DNA of 64,000 nucleotides from the NCBI RefSeq assembly GCF_014171575.1, contig NZ_CP050453.1, positions 3,720,001-3,784,000 on the forward strand. Direction: 5' to 3'. Shown piece after piece: positions 55,540 to 64,000 of the stretch; the first letter of the stretch is position 1, and each line of letters starts with the position of its first letter. The notes beneath the pieces are model-generated. The model saw only the letters and a program-made list of their open reading frames with translations. It was not told the origin of the DNA and made no database searches. This stretch comes from Microbacterium sp. Se63.02b (lineage in GTDB: Bacteria > Actinomycetota > Actinomycetes > Actinomycetales > Microbacteriaceae). The position numbers and the translations under genes are program-made.

Positions 55540-56738
55540 TCAGCGCTCCCGCGCGATGGCATCCCAGATCGCGGCTGCGACGAGACGCTTGGACCCTGAC
55601 GCGGCGCCGGCATCCACACCGTCGGGCCCGAGGATGTGCACGGCGTTCTCCGCGCTCTCGAAGCCGCGCGCCCAGCCCACCGCGTTCACGACCAGCAGAT
55701 CGACACCCTTGCGCTGCTGCTTGCGGCGGGCGCGCGCGAGAAGCTCGGCATCGTCTTCCGGGGTCTCTGCGGCGAAACCGACGACGAACTGGCCCGGTCG
55801 TCGCGTCGAGGCGAGCGCCGCCACGATGTCCTCGTTCTCCGCGAGTTCGATCGGGGGCACTCCTCCGCCCTCCTTGGTGAGCTTGCGCTCCGACACCTCG
55901 ACGGGCCGATAGTCGGCGACTGCGGCGGCCATCACGACCACGTCGGCCCCGAGCGCCTCGCGCTTCATCGCGTCGGCGAGCTCGGCGGCGGCGCCGACCG
56001 TGACGATACGGATCGCCGGATGCCGCGCCTCGAGCAGGACGTCGCCGGAGACGTTCGCCGCCACCAGGGTCACCTCGGCTCCGCGGGCGGCGGCCTCCGC
56101 GGCGAGCGCGACCCCCTGCCTGCCGCTGGAGCGATTGCCGAGGAAGCGCACGGGATCGATCGGCTCCCGCGTGCCACCGGCCGACACCACGACGCGCACA
56201 CCCATGAGGTCGCCGGGGTGAGCAGCGCCTGCGCCGCCGCGAAGATCTCCTCGGGTTCCGACATCCGCCCCGGACCGCTGTCGCCGCCGGCGAGCTCGCC
56301 GTCGGCGGGTCCCACGATGTGCACACCGCGTTCCCGCAGCGTCGCGATATTGGCCTGCGTCGCCCTGTTCCGCCACATCTCCGCGTGCATGGCGGGGGCG
56401 ACCAGCACCGGAGCCTCTGTGGCCAGCAGGGTCGTGCCCAGGAGGTCGTCTGCGAGCCCCGCGGTGATCTTGGCGATGGAGTTCGCGGTCGCCGGAGCCA
56501 CGATCACGAGGTCCGCGGCCTGCCCGAGAGCCACGTGCCGCACCTTGGCCACGTCGTCGTGCACGCTCGTGGTGACCGGGTGCCGGCTGATCGCCTCCCA
56601 CGTGGGCAGCCCGACGAAGCGCAGCGCATCTTCGGTGGGCACCACGGTCACGTCGTGCCCACCCTTCGTGAGCAGGCGCACCAGGTGCACCGTCTTGTAC
56701 GCGGCGATGCCGCCTGTGACTCCGACGACGATGTTCAC
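55540..56738 (-). CDS. coaBC: Phosphopantothenoylcysteine decarboxylase / phosphopantothenate-cysteine ligase (one apparent frameshift)
   Basis: 399 residues after correction, from GTG (VNIVVGVTGGIAAYKT). CoaC half: FMN site GGIAAYKTVHLVR, SIAKITAGLADDLLG, APAMHAEMW (His replaces the Asn of PAMN). CoaB half: VRVVVSAGGTREPIDPVRFLGNRSSGRQG, VDLLVVNAV. Two steps of CoA synthesis, essential. The break in GGGG 56215-56218 falls at the domain junction; one base more restores TPGDLMGVRVVVSAGG. Confidence 0.92.
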
Positions 56739-56806
56739 GTCTCGATTCTGCCCCAGCATCCGCCGCCGCGGGCCGACGGGAGCATCCTCGACCTAGACTG
56801 GCACCC

Positions 56807-57507
56807 GTGTGCACGGTCGTGATCGATGTCGAGAATGCCGGATCCGCACGATTGCTCGCGGTCCGCGATGAGGACCCGCTGCGGGCCTGGGACTCCCTCG
56901 GCGCCTGGTGGCCCGAGGACTATCCCGGCGTGATCGGCATCCGCGATCGCCGCGCAGGTGGTGCGTGGCTCGCCGCGAACCCCGGGGAGCGGCGGCTCGC
57001 CGTGCTGCTGAACCGGGCGGATGTGCGCGACCTGCCGGACGGGCGGGCCGTCTCCCGTGGCGCCCTCGCCCTCGAATCGGTGAAGGGCCGCTCGCCGATC
57101 GCACCGCTGTCGATGCACGGCTTCAACCTGCTCGAAGTCGGCCCCGACGGCGCACGCGTGTTGTCGTGGGACGGGGTCGAACTGCGGGAGACCCGCATCG
57201 CCCCCGGGACGCACATGATCGCGCACGACGATCTCGACGACGCGACGACCCCGCGGATCGAGGCCTGGCTGCCGGAGTTCCGCGCTCTCGGCCCGACCGC
57301 GGATAGCCCGGACTGGACGGCGGAATGGACGGCGCTGCTCGCCTCTTCGGCGGCGCTCCCCCAGAAGACGACAGGGCGATCATCCGCGACAACCGCCCGC
57401 ACGGCTACCCGACGCAGTCACTGCTGTACTGCATCGCCTCCGTCACCGCCGAGGGCGTCGAGGTGCGCGACGTCACCCTCCCCTCGCCCGCGCACTGGGG
57501 CGGGTAG
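56807..57507 (+). CDS. NRDE/TANGO2 family protein (one apparent frameshift)
   Basis: 233 residues after correction. Starts VCTVVIDV with the Cys2 nucleophile typical of NRDE, then LLAVRDEDPLRAWDSLGAWW, AGGAWLAANPGERRLAVLLN and, after the break in CCCCC 57358-57362, DDRAIIRDNRPHGYPTQSLLYCIASVTAEG. NRDE/TANGO2 proteins have an Ntn-hydrolase-like fold and an unsettled role (heme or lipid handling proposed). Confidence 0.85.
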
Positions 57508-57528
57508 CCGAGGCGGTAGCCGCCCCGA

Positions 57529-58500
57529 TCAGGCCGCAGGCACCGACGACTCCTCGGCGCACGAGAACCGCGCGCGATAGGCCGTCGGGGTGAGCCCGAG
57601 CACTCTCGCGAAGTTCTGCCGGAGCACGGCCGCCGACCCGAACCCGCATTCGTCGGCGATGTGGTCGAGGGGAGGTCGGTGCGCTCCAGCATCCGCTGCG
57701 CGTGGATGATGCGCTGGCGCGCGAGCCAGGCGGCGGGGTGGCCCCGTACTCGGCCTTGAACCGTCGCGCGAACGTGCGCGGCGACATCAGGGCCCTCGCC
57801 GCGAGCTGGTCGACGCCCAGGTCGTCGCGCAGATGAGCGACCGCCCAGTCGGCGACGGCGGCGAGCGAGTCGGTGGGCACGACGGGGATGGGACGGTCGA
57901 TGAACTGCGCCTGCCCTCCGTCGCGCTGCGGGGGACCACCATGCGGCGGGCGATGCGATTGGTGAGCTCGGCCCCCACCTCCTGTCGGAGCAGGTGCAGG
58001 CACGCGTCGATCCCGGCCGCCGTCCCTGCACTGGTGATGATCTTGCCGTCCTGCACGAACAGCACGTCGGGGTCGATGTCGATCTGCGGGTACATGTCGG
58101 CCATGACGTGGGCGTACATCCAGTGCGTGGTCGCACGGCGTCCGTCGAGCACGCCGGCGGCGGCCAGGATGAACGACCCGCTGCACACGCTCATCACCCA
58201 GGCCCCGCGTTCGACCGCACGCCGGGCGACGTCGAGCAGAAGCGGGTCGATGTCGCCCCAGCGCTCCCGCGGCAGCGGGCAGAACACCACGAGGTCGGCT
58301 TCGTAGGCGTAGGCCAGATCGTGCTCGACGTTGATCGAGAAGCCGATCTTCGACGTCACGACGCCCGCGCGGGGAGCGACGATGCGGAAGTCGAAATTCG
58401 GCACTCCGTCGTCGGCGCGATCGAGACCGAACGCCTCGCAGGCGACGCCGAACTCGAAGGGCGCGAAACCGTCTTGGACGACGCAGGCGACAGTTTTCAT
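57529..58500 (-). CDS. GlxA-type regulator: DJ-1/PfpI plus AraC domain (three apparent frameshifts)
   Basis: 324 residues after correction. N-terminal amidotransferase-like domain: VACVVQDGFAPFEFGVACEAFGL, VMSVCSGSFILAAAGVLDGRRATTHW (Cys about 107). C-terminal AraC HTH: LAARALMSPRTFARRFKAEYGATPAAWLARQRIIHAQRMLERTDLPLDHIADECGFGSAAVLRQNFARVLGLTPTAYR. Breaks at GGGGG 57930-57934, GGGG 57735-57738 and GGGG 57669-57672, each one base short. Target unknown. Confidence 0.87.
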
Positions 58501-58587
58501 GCAGATGCTCCCGATTGGCAGTTTTCGTTTGTTCAGAGTCTATTCTGCCACTCGTGGCGTTTCAACACCGAACGTAGCGTTTCTGCC

Positions 58588-58749
58588 ATGTTCCTCATCC
58601 TCGCTCTCCTCCTCCTCGCCCTGTGGGCCATCGTCGCCACCGTCGTCGAACTCCGCCGCGACGGCTATCGCCGCACTCCGACCGACTGGACCCGCGTCGC
58701 CGAACGCGACATCGTCCAGCAGGCCGAGTCCGGCCACACCTACCGCTGA
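58588..58749 (+). CDS. Short single-pass membrane protein (53 aa)
   Basis: MFLILALLLLALWAIVATVV helix, then a basic, soluble tail ending in VQQAESGHTYR. Divergent from the GlxA-type regulator, 51 bp before the next gene. Typical of small conserved actinobacterial membrane proteins; no ribosome binding site stands out. Function unknown. Confidence 0.5.
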   Translation: MFLILALLLLALWAIVATVVELRRDGYRRTPTDWTRVAERDIVQQAESGHTYR

Positions 58750-58800
58750 CCGGCACGCTCCCTCCGACGCCGTGGAGCAGACGGGGCTACGCTCGTCGTC

Positions 58801-59449
58801 ATGAGCGAGCCGCAGCAGCCTCCCGTTCCCCCACCGGCCCCGTCGAACCCGCTGGTCCCGTGGAACCGCAGCAACCGGCCTCGCCTCCGCCCGCCACCCA
58901 TCTCCCCGCGGCTCCGCAATACCCCACCGGCCCGCACCACCCCGCCGGCCCGGACCACCCCGCCGGCCCGGACCACCCCGCCGGCCCGGAAGGCCATCCG
59001 CCGCGACCGCCCCGGCACCCCACGCGTATCCGACGGCGTATCCGACCGCCTTTCCGGCATCCACCTCTGCCATCCCGCCGGCGTACGCGACGCCGGGGAC
59101 CGGATTCCCCGGGCACGTCCCACCCCAGGGGCAGGGGCGCGCAGCCAACCCGCTCGGCGTCACGGCGTTCGTGATCGCCGTGGCCACTCTCGCAGTGAAC
59201 TTGCTCAGCTCCCTGGCACGGCCCTTCGTCTACGGGGGCGGTGGTGCCTTCGAGTTCATGCTCGCGCTCGACAACGGAATCGGGATCCTCAGTTTCTTCG
59301 CCTACGTCGTCGCCCTCGTGCTGGGACTGATCGCGGTGCGCCGTTCCCCGTCACGGCTGCTCACCGGCATCGCCATCGGCGTCGCGGGAGCCGGTGCCGT
59401 CGGCCTCGTGTTCACGGGACTCACGATCGGGCTGTACCAGTACTTCTGA
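58801..59449 (+). CDS. Pro-rich DUF4190-like membrane protein with GPxHPA repeats (two apparent frameshifts)
   Basis: 216 residues after correction. A 120-residue Pro/Gly/His-rich cytosolic arm (MSEPQQPPVPPPAPSNPLVP, then PVEPQQPASPPPATHLPA) includes three 18-bp repeats coding GPHHPA, GPDHPA, GPDHPA (58929-58982). A C-terminal pair of helices follows (VTAFVIAVATLAVNLLSSLA; LSFFAYVVALVLGLIAV; TGIAIGVAGAGAVGLVFTG). Breaks near 58849-58852 and in CCCC near 59010-59014. Confidence 0.75.
58929..58982 (+). repeat. Three tandem 18-bp repeats coding GPxHPA
   Basis: GGCCCGCACCACCCCGCC followed by two identical copies with GAC for CAC in codon 3. In-frame inside the Pro-rich arm; length variation among strains is likely. 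Confidence 0.8.
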
Positions 59450-59481
59450 GTCCGCTCCGATACCTCTGAGACCGCTTCGGC

Positions 59482-60709
59482 TCAACCAGCGGCGAGCACC
59501 CGGTCGTAGACCTCGATCATCGCGGCGGTGCGCGACGACTGTCGGAACGCCTCCGACACCGCAGCAACCGGAGTGGGCGCAGCCGCGACGGAGATGTCGG
59601 ATGCGGCGCGCTGCAGTGTCTCCGCGAGCGCAGCGACCCGCTGACTCTCGAGCTCGCGGCCCGACGCGTCGGCGCCGGCATCCGGAACCGCCCAGAGCCC
59701 CCGCCCAGCTCGGCGGCGATGTCGGGGTCGCAGATCACGGAGGGCGTGCCGAGCGTGGCGGCCTCGAACGGGGTCATCCCCTGGGTTTCGAAGCCGATCG
59801 ACGTCTGCACGAGCGCGTCGGCGGCGGCGATCCGCGCCAGAGTCTGCGGGTAGGTGAGGCGGCCGGCGAAGTGCACGCCCGCGTGGCCGGCGACGATCTT
59901 CTCCGCAGCTGCGCGCTGCGCCCGCCGCCGATGACCTCCAGGTCGGCATCGACCCCTGAGGCGACGAACGCCTCGAGGAACGGCAGCAGACGCTTCTCAG
60001 GACTCATCCGCCCCAACCACACGAAGCGCGGCCGGCCCGGAGTGCGCTCCGCAGGTGCTGCGGCCAGGATCTCGTCTCGCAGGTCGTCGTCGATGCCGTT
60101 CCAGATCACATCGACCCGCGGGAACACGTCATGCTGCTCGAGGCGCGCGGCGAAGTGCGTCGACGGCGCCGTCACGGCGGATGCGCCCGCAGCCAGTCCG
60201 CGCAGGAACGCCCAGCCGTCGGTGCCGCGCACCGGGTCGCCGATGCCGCGCATCGCGACGCGTCGCCATGCGTTCAGCACCGCGAGGACCGGGCGGTGCA
60301 GCGGGGTGACCGCAGCGATCCCGACATCGACACGGTTGTGCATGGTGTGCACGACGGGGATGCCGTGGCGGCGGGCATACCTGTGACCGATGAACGCGCC
60401 CCAGAAGTCGGCCTGCACGTGGACCAGGTCGACCGGCGGCCTCCTGGTCATCGCCGAGTCGAGAGTCCGATCGGTCGCGCGGCCCGGCCAGGTCATCGAG
60501 TATTCGCGGTCGACCGTGATCGGCATCGACGGGAGGTCGATGGACGCCCCGCCGTGCGAGCCGGACGAGGGACGGGACCCGTGCATCCGCGGCGCGACCA
60601 CCGTGACGATGTGGCCTGCGCGTTCGAGGAACTCGCGCTGGAGCCGCATCGACACCTGCGCGCCGCCGAGGGAGTCGAGGTGCTGATCGCCGAAGAAGAC
60701 GATGTGCAT
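59482..60709 (-). CDS. GT4 family glycosyltransferase (two apparent frameshifts)
   Basis: 409 residues after correction. Starts MHIVFFGDQHLDSLGGAQVSM (donor/acceptor cleft), then VDLVHVQADFWGAFIGHRYAR, RFVWLGRMSPEKRLLPFLEAF and the GT4 EX7E motif in GFETQGMTPFEAATLGTPS. Breaks at CC near 59903 (QLREKIVAGH) and CCCCC 59698-59702 (GGGLWAVPD), each one base short. Second of a two-gene operon of related transferases; likely a sugar on a lipid or cell-wall polymer. Confidence 0.87.
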
Positions 60710-60723
60710 GTCAGGCCGCTCTG

Positions 60724-61956
60724 CTACTCGGGCAACGGCTCGTCGCGGTACAGCGCCTCGAAGGTGTCGAGGGTGCGGTTGATGTCGTGGATCACGACAC
60801 CGTCGAGCGAGGCCCGCTGCATCCGCTCGTACTCGTCCGGCGACGCGGTGAGCACATCGGTGAGGCGCGCCGCGAGCTCGTCGACATCTCCCGGCGTGAA
60901 CAGGTACCCGTTCTCGCCGTCGTGCACGAGATGCGGGAGCGCGACGGCATCCGCCGCGACGATGGGCAGGGCCGAGGCCATGGCCTCCATCGTGGCGATC
61001 GACTGCAGCTCGGCGATCGACGCGATCACGAACAGGCTCGCGCGAGACAGCAGGGCCCGCAGCTCCTCGTCGGTGGTGCGACCGTGGAAGGTGACACGGT
61101 CGGCGAGCCCGAGCTGCGCGGTCAGGTGCTCGAGCTGCTTGCGCTGGTCGCCGCCGCCGACGATGTCGAACGTCGTGTCGAGCGCCGGGTCGAGCTTCGT
61201 CATCGCCTGGAGGATGACCTCGACCTGCTTCTCGGCGGTGAGGCGTCCGACGAAGACGATGCGGTTCTTGTCGCGGGGTCCGATGACGGGGGAGTACTGC
61301 GTGCGGTCGATGCCGCAGCTGACGGGGATGACACCCTGCACCTCGACGGTCTTCTCGAGGAAGTCGGCGGCGCGACGGGTCGGGGTCGTGATCGCACGCG
61401 TGAGATCGAAGGTGCGCTTCGCATCCGCCCAGGCGAACTTCAGGACGAGGTCGTCGATGAACTTCGGCATGGTCGTGTGGTCGAGGATGTTCTCGGCCAT
61501 GACATGGTTCGTGGCGATCACGGGGATACCGCGCTCGTGCGCGATGCGCGACAGACCGCGGCCGATCACGATGTGCGACTGGATGTGCACGATGTCGGGC
61601 TGGACCTGGTCGAGGACTGTGCGCGCGTAGTGCTTGGAGCGCCACGGCCACACGAACCGCAGCCAGTCGTGCGGGGGCCAGCGCACGGAGGGCAGCCGGT
61701 GCAGGGTCATCGGCTCGCCCTCGATCACCTCGGTGCGGGCCGGCGTGCGACGGTAGGCCTGGTTGGGGGCGACGACGTGCACGTCATGCCCGCGCTGGAC
61801 GAGGCCGGCGGCGAGGCGCTCGGCGAACCGTGCGGCGCCGTTGATGTCGGGCGCGAACGTGTCGCAGCCGATCAGGATCTTGAGCGGGCGGGGCGCGGGC
61901 TCGGCGGCGGGGCCGCTCGACGGATCGATCGGATCGTCGGAGGAGGTCACAGACAT
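60724..61956 (-). CDS. GT4 family glycosyltransferase
   Basis: 410 residues. LKILIGCDTFAPDINGAARFAERLAAGLVQRGHDVHVVAP, VQPDIVHIQSHIVIGRGLSRIA, RIVFVGRLTAEKQVEVILQAM and EX7E in SIAELQSIATMEAMASALPIVAAD. Resembles PimB/mannosyl- or diacylglycerol glucosyltransferases of actinobacterial glycolipid synthesis. First gene of the pair; 14 bp before the next. Confidence 0.9.
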   Translation of the reverse strand: MSVTSSDDPIDPSSGPAAEPAPRPLKILIGCDTFAPDINGAARFAERLAAGLVQRGHDVHVVAPNQAYRRTPARTEVIEGEPMTLHRLPSVRWPPHDWLRFVWPWRSKHYARTVLDQVQPDIVHIQSHIVIGRGLSRIAHERGIPVIATNHVMAENILDHTTMPKFIDDLVLKFAWADAKRTFDLTRAITTPTRRAADFLEKTVEVQGVIPVSCGIDRTQYSPVIGPRDKNRIVFVGRLTAEKQVEVILQAMTKLDPALDTTFDIVGGGDQRKQLEHLTAQLGLADRVTFHGRTTDEELRALLSRASLFVIASIAELQSIATMEAMASALPIVAADAVALPHLVHDGENGYLFTPGDVDELAARLTDVLTASPDEYERMQRASLDGVVIHDINRTLDTFEALYRDEPLPE

Positions 61957-62081
61957 GCTGCCTTACGATGTGGCGGCCAAGGAGAGCCCTGGTCGGGCGC
62001 TGGCCACTCTACCCGAGGGCCCTGATCGGACCGCCGAGGCATACCGGCATCCCTTCAGCCTCAGCCAGTAGCGTGGAGCGC

Positions 62082-62668
62082 ATGCGACTGAGCGCCGAGG
62101 CCGATCCCCAGCTGTGGATTCCCGTGACGGACTCGCTGGGGTGGAAGGGCCGCCGGCATCGCAAGGCCGCGATCCGGATGCTGCTCGGTCAGGTCAACGC
62201 GGCCGTCGGCGCGACGGAACGGCCCGGCTCGCGGTTCGGCGCGTGGGCGATGAGCCAGGCGGCGCCGATGCTCATGAAGCGGGCGGACGGCAGGGTGCTC
62301 GTATGGACCTGGAAGGCCGAGCCCGAACTCGTCGTGGCGATGGCGACCGCACAGGTCCTGACGCCGGATGTGCGGATCGCACGGGCCTCGATGCCGATGG
62401 ACTACGACGACACCGAGTCGTTCCCCACCCGACTGGGCGTGGGCGAGAAGCTGCTCGTGCCGATGCCGCCGTCTCCCGCCTCTCCCCCTTCGCGACCTAC
62501 ACCTGGGACACGGGCACGCACCTGGTAACCCTGACCGCGGTGTGCAGCGCCAAGGAGCGCTTCGGCACCCTGATCGGCGCGCTCGACGACCTCGCGCGCA
62601 GCCTCCGCATCGCCGACGATCTCACGGGCGGCGAGTCGCCCGACGTGCTGCGCCTGCCGCCCGCCTGA
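62082..62668 (+). CDS. Uncharacterised actinobacterial protein (one apparent frameshift)
   Basis: 195 residues after correction, no signal or helix. RLSAEADPQLWIPVTDSLGWKGRRHRK, SRFGAWAMSQAAPMLMKRADG, VLVWTWKAEPEL, YDDTESFPTRLGVGEKLLVP, then after CCCCC 62484-62488 FATYTWDTGTHLVTLTAVCSAKERFGTLIGALDDLARSLRI. The C-terminus reads like a two-layer beta/alpha domain. No family recognised. Confidence 0.65.
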
Positions 62669-62680
62669 TCTCGCACTCCG

Positions 62681-62715
62681 ACTACACAACTAGTGAAGTC
62701 GGGTAACTATGTAGT
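62681..62715. promoter_or_regulatory. Inverted repeat over the MarR gene promoter
   Basis: ACTACACAACTA (62681-62692) and TAACTATGTAGT (62704-62715) match at 9 of 12 positions around 11 bp, ending 12 bp before the ATG in AT-rich DNA. Typical of MarR autorepression; TAACTAT may serve as -10. Confidence 0.6.
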
Positions 62716-62727
62716 AGCATCATCATT

Positions 62728-63186
62728 ATGGATCCGCTGCTGCTCGACCGCCTGCTCCAGATCGGCGACCTGTTCCAACGCGACATGGCACGTGCGTTCG
62801 AGGGGACGGGACTGACGACGGCGCGGGTCCACCTGCTGTGGACCCTGCAGCACGCGGGCCCGTCCACTCAGAAGACGCTCGCCCGACTGTGCGAGGTCAG
62901 TCCCCGCAACATCACAGGGCTCGTGGACGCCCTGGAGGCCACGGGGCACGTCCGGCGCACGCCGCATCCCTCCGACCGGCGAGCGGTGCTGGTCGAGCTG
63001 ACCGCCTCGGCCTCCGAGACGATGGCACAGATGCAGAAGGAGCACACGGACCTCAATGCGACACTGCTCGCGGCCGTCGCCCCGGAGGACCGCGACGCCG
63101 TGGAGCGCGGAGTCTCCGCCATCGCCGCACACCTCGAGCAGCTCGTGGCTCAGGCGGCGGGCGAGCCCACGAAAGACGCCCCATGA
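62728..63186 (+). CDS. MarR family regulator
   Basis: 152 residues. Winged helix RVHLLWTLQHAGPSTQKTLARLCEVSPRNITGLVDALEATGHVRRTPHPSDRRAVLVELT, flanked by dimer helices (LLLDRLLQIGDLFQRDMARAF; AVERGVSAIAAHLEQLVAQAA). Its stop overlaps the next start, so it probably regulates itself and the membrane protein after it. Confidence 0.9.
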   Translation: MDPLLLDRLLQIGDLFQRDMARAFEGTGLTTARVHLLWTLQHAGPSTQKTLARLCEVSPRNITGLVDALEATGHVRRTPHPSDRRAVLVELTASASETMAQMQKEHTDLNATLLAAVAPEDRDAVERGVSAIAAHLEQLVAQAAGEPTKDAP

Positions 63187-63875
63187 TCGCCGAGCAGAGC
63201 GTGAGCGGAGCGAAGCAGCCGGCTCCGCCGACCGCCCCGACGCGCACCGCCCGCATCGGGAGCCTGCTCCATCGGGCGCTGATCGCCGAGCTGCGCGTGT
63301 ACTCGAGCATCGGCCGCGCGATCGCGAGACGGCCGGCGGTGCCGGCCGGTGGTACGGGGATCGGCTACCACCGCCCGGTACTGACCGTCCTCCTCATCTT
63401 CATCGTGCTCTCCGCCGTCGAGATCCCGATCCTCGACCTGATCGTGCACCCGTGGCCCGCCGTGCGCATCCCGATCCTGATCCTCGGCATCTGGGGACTC
63501 ACCTGGATGCTGGGGCTGCTGTGCGCGATGCTGCTGCGCCCGCATGCCGTCGGCCCCGACGGCATCCACGTGCGGAGCGGTCTGGAGGTCGACGTCTTCA
63601 TCCCGTGGGAGGCGGTGGCCTCCGTGGCGATCTCGAAGCGCGTCGACGAGCCGAAGCGGCCGCGCGTGACCGTGTCCGACAAAGGCGCCGAGTACGCGGA
63701 GCGGATGCAGGACGAGACGAACATCGAGATCGAACTCGAGCGCCCTCTGGCCGTCCATCTTCCGGGACTCGCACCGCGCGGCGGACAGCACGAGGTCACG
63801 AGCATCCGGCTCTGGGCCGACGAGCCTCGCGCGTTCCTCGACGCCGCGCGACCGTTCCTGACCGCCGCGGACTGA
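63183..63875 (+). CDS. Membrane protein with PH-like C-terminal domain
   Basis: 230 residues, ATGA-coupled to MarR. Two helices (LTVLLIFIVLSAVEIPILDL; RIPILILGIWGLTWMLGLLCAML) and then a soluble part with AVGPDGIHVRSGLEVDVFIPWEAVASVAISKRV, which resembles bacterial PH domains. Function unknown. Confidence 0.7.
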   Translation: MIAEQSVSGAKQPAPPTAPTRTARIGSLLHRALIAELRVYSSIGRAIARRPAVPAGGTGIGYHRPVLTVLLIFIVLSAVEIPILDLIVHPWPAVRIPILILGIWGLTWMLGLLCAMLLRPHAVGPDGIHVRSGLEVDVFIPWEAVASVAISKRVDEPKRPRVTVSDKGAEYAERMQDETNIEIELERPLAVHLPGLAPRGGQHEVTSIRLWADEPRAFLDAARPFLTAAD

Positions 63876-63905
63876 GCGGACGACGGGCTGCCGCCAGGAA
63901 CCCGA

Positions 63906-64000
63906 TCACTCCAGCCCGTGCTCCGCCAGCCACTCCTTCGCGACCGGCGCGGGCGCGCGCACGAGCCAAGCATCCGTGATGATCTCCTCGAGTCGGTCCC
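63906..64000 (-). CDS. MmcQ/YjbR family protein, 3' end only
   Basis: The last 31 codons read RLEEIITDAWLVRAPAPVAKEWLAEHGLE and stop at 63906-63908. LEEIITDAWLVRAP is the usual end of MmcQ/YjbR (CyaY-like fold) proteins. The start and most of the gene lie beyond the right edge, so the call rests on a short segment. Confidence 0.65.
   Translation of the reverse strand, partial: DRLEEIITDAWLVRAPAPVAKEWLAEHGLE

Noticed and set aside
57508-57528. GGCGG-TAG-CCGCC hairpin between convergent NRDE and GlxA-type genes as a terminator
   Set aside because: Only a 5-bp stem with no T run; could be chance in GC-rich DNA.
58929-58982. Tandem repeats as a CRISPR or VNTR element
   Set aside because: The 18-bp units are in frame, code a Pro-rich arm, and have no spacers.

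Overview
The window is high-GC DNA with tightly packed genes, frequent ATGA/GTGA overlaps, many GTG starts, an HspR/HAIR-controlled clpB, a DtxR-family MntR and many Actinobacteria-style lipoproteins and regulators. It is almost certainly actinobacterial chromosome, most probably Microbacteriaceae (Microbacterium-like). That placement is inferred from gene content and protein style, not from a search. I see no rRNA, tRNA, CRISPR array, phage or transposon.

Layout. 1-4398: 3' part of an M13 metallopeptidase (minus), a response regulator/histidine kinase pair (minus), and a divergent DM13 lipoprotein plus DoxX pair. 4388-15126: a ten-gene minus-strand operon with two divergent M19 dipeptidases, a Dpp/Opp-type ABC importer, an unusual M24 protein, an alpha/beta hydrolase and a GntR/HutC regulator. 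15276-23797: mixed small genes, including a MATE exporter and an mntH - small membrane protein - mntR manganese group with tandem MntR boxes. 23794-34860: a MurNAc/anhydro-MurNAc or muropeptide module (fused OppDF ATPase, serine hydrolase, GNAT, AnmK, MurQ, two permeases, binding protein) divergent from an RpiR regulator and an MFS transporter. 34980-39146: ROK kinase, pyrE, exonuclease III, Cof-type HAD phosphatase, RibD-like reductase. 39143-45617: HxlR regulator with a VOC protein, a NarL-type two-component system, benE, and a NatAB-like ABC exporter. 45689-50173: putA with a divergent LysR regulator. 50272-58500: nitroreductase, UvrA-like ATPase, clpB, coaBC, an NRDE/TANGO2 protein, a DJ-1/AraC regulator. 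58588-64000: small membrane proteins, two GT4 glycosyltransferases, MarR with a PH-like membrane protein, and the 3' end of a MmcQ/YjbR gene.

Two systems stand out. The first combines peptide import with several cytosolic peptidases whose metal sites depart from their families: both M19 enzymes carry HEH instead of HxD, and the M24 protein has lost metal ligands. The second pairs AnmK and MurQ with an oligopeptide-type ABC importer rather than the MurP PTS permease, which suggests ABC-driven scavenging of cell-wall fragments.

Quality warning. About 29 single-base frame disruptions affect 20 otherwise intact genes, including coaBC, clpB and putA. Nearly all can be repaired by adding one base (rarely removing one) in a C or G run, and both reading frames continue the same protein family. 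They look like homopolymer errors in the assembly, not real pseudogenes. I annotate those genes full length and give the break positions.
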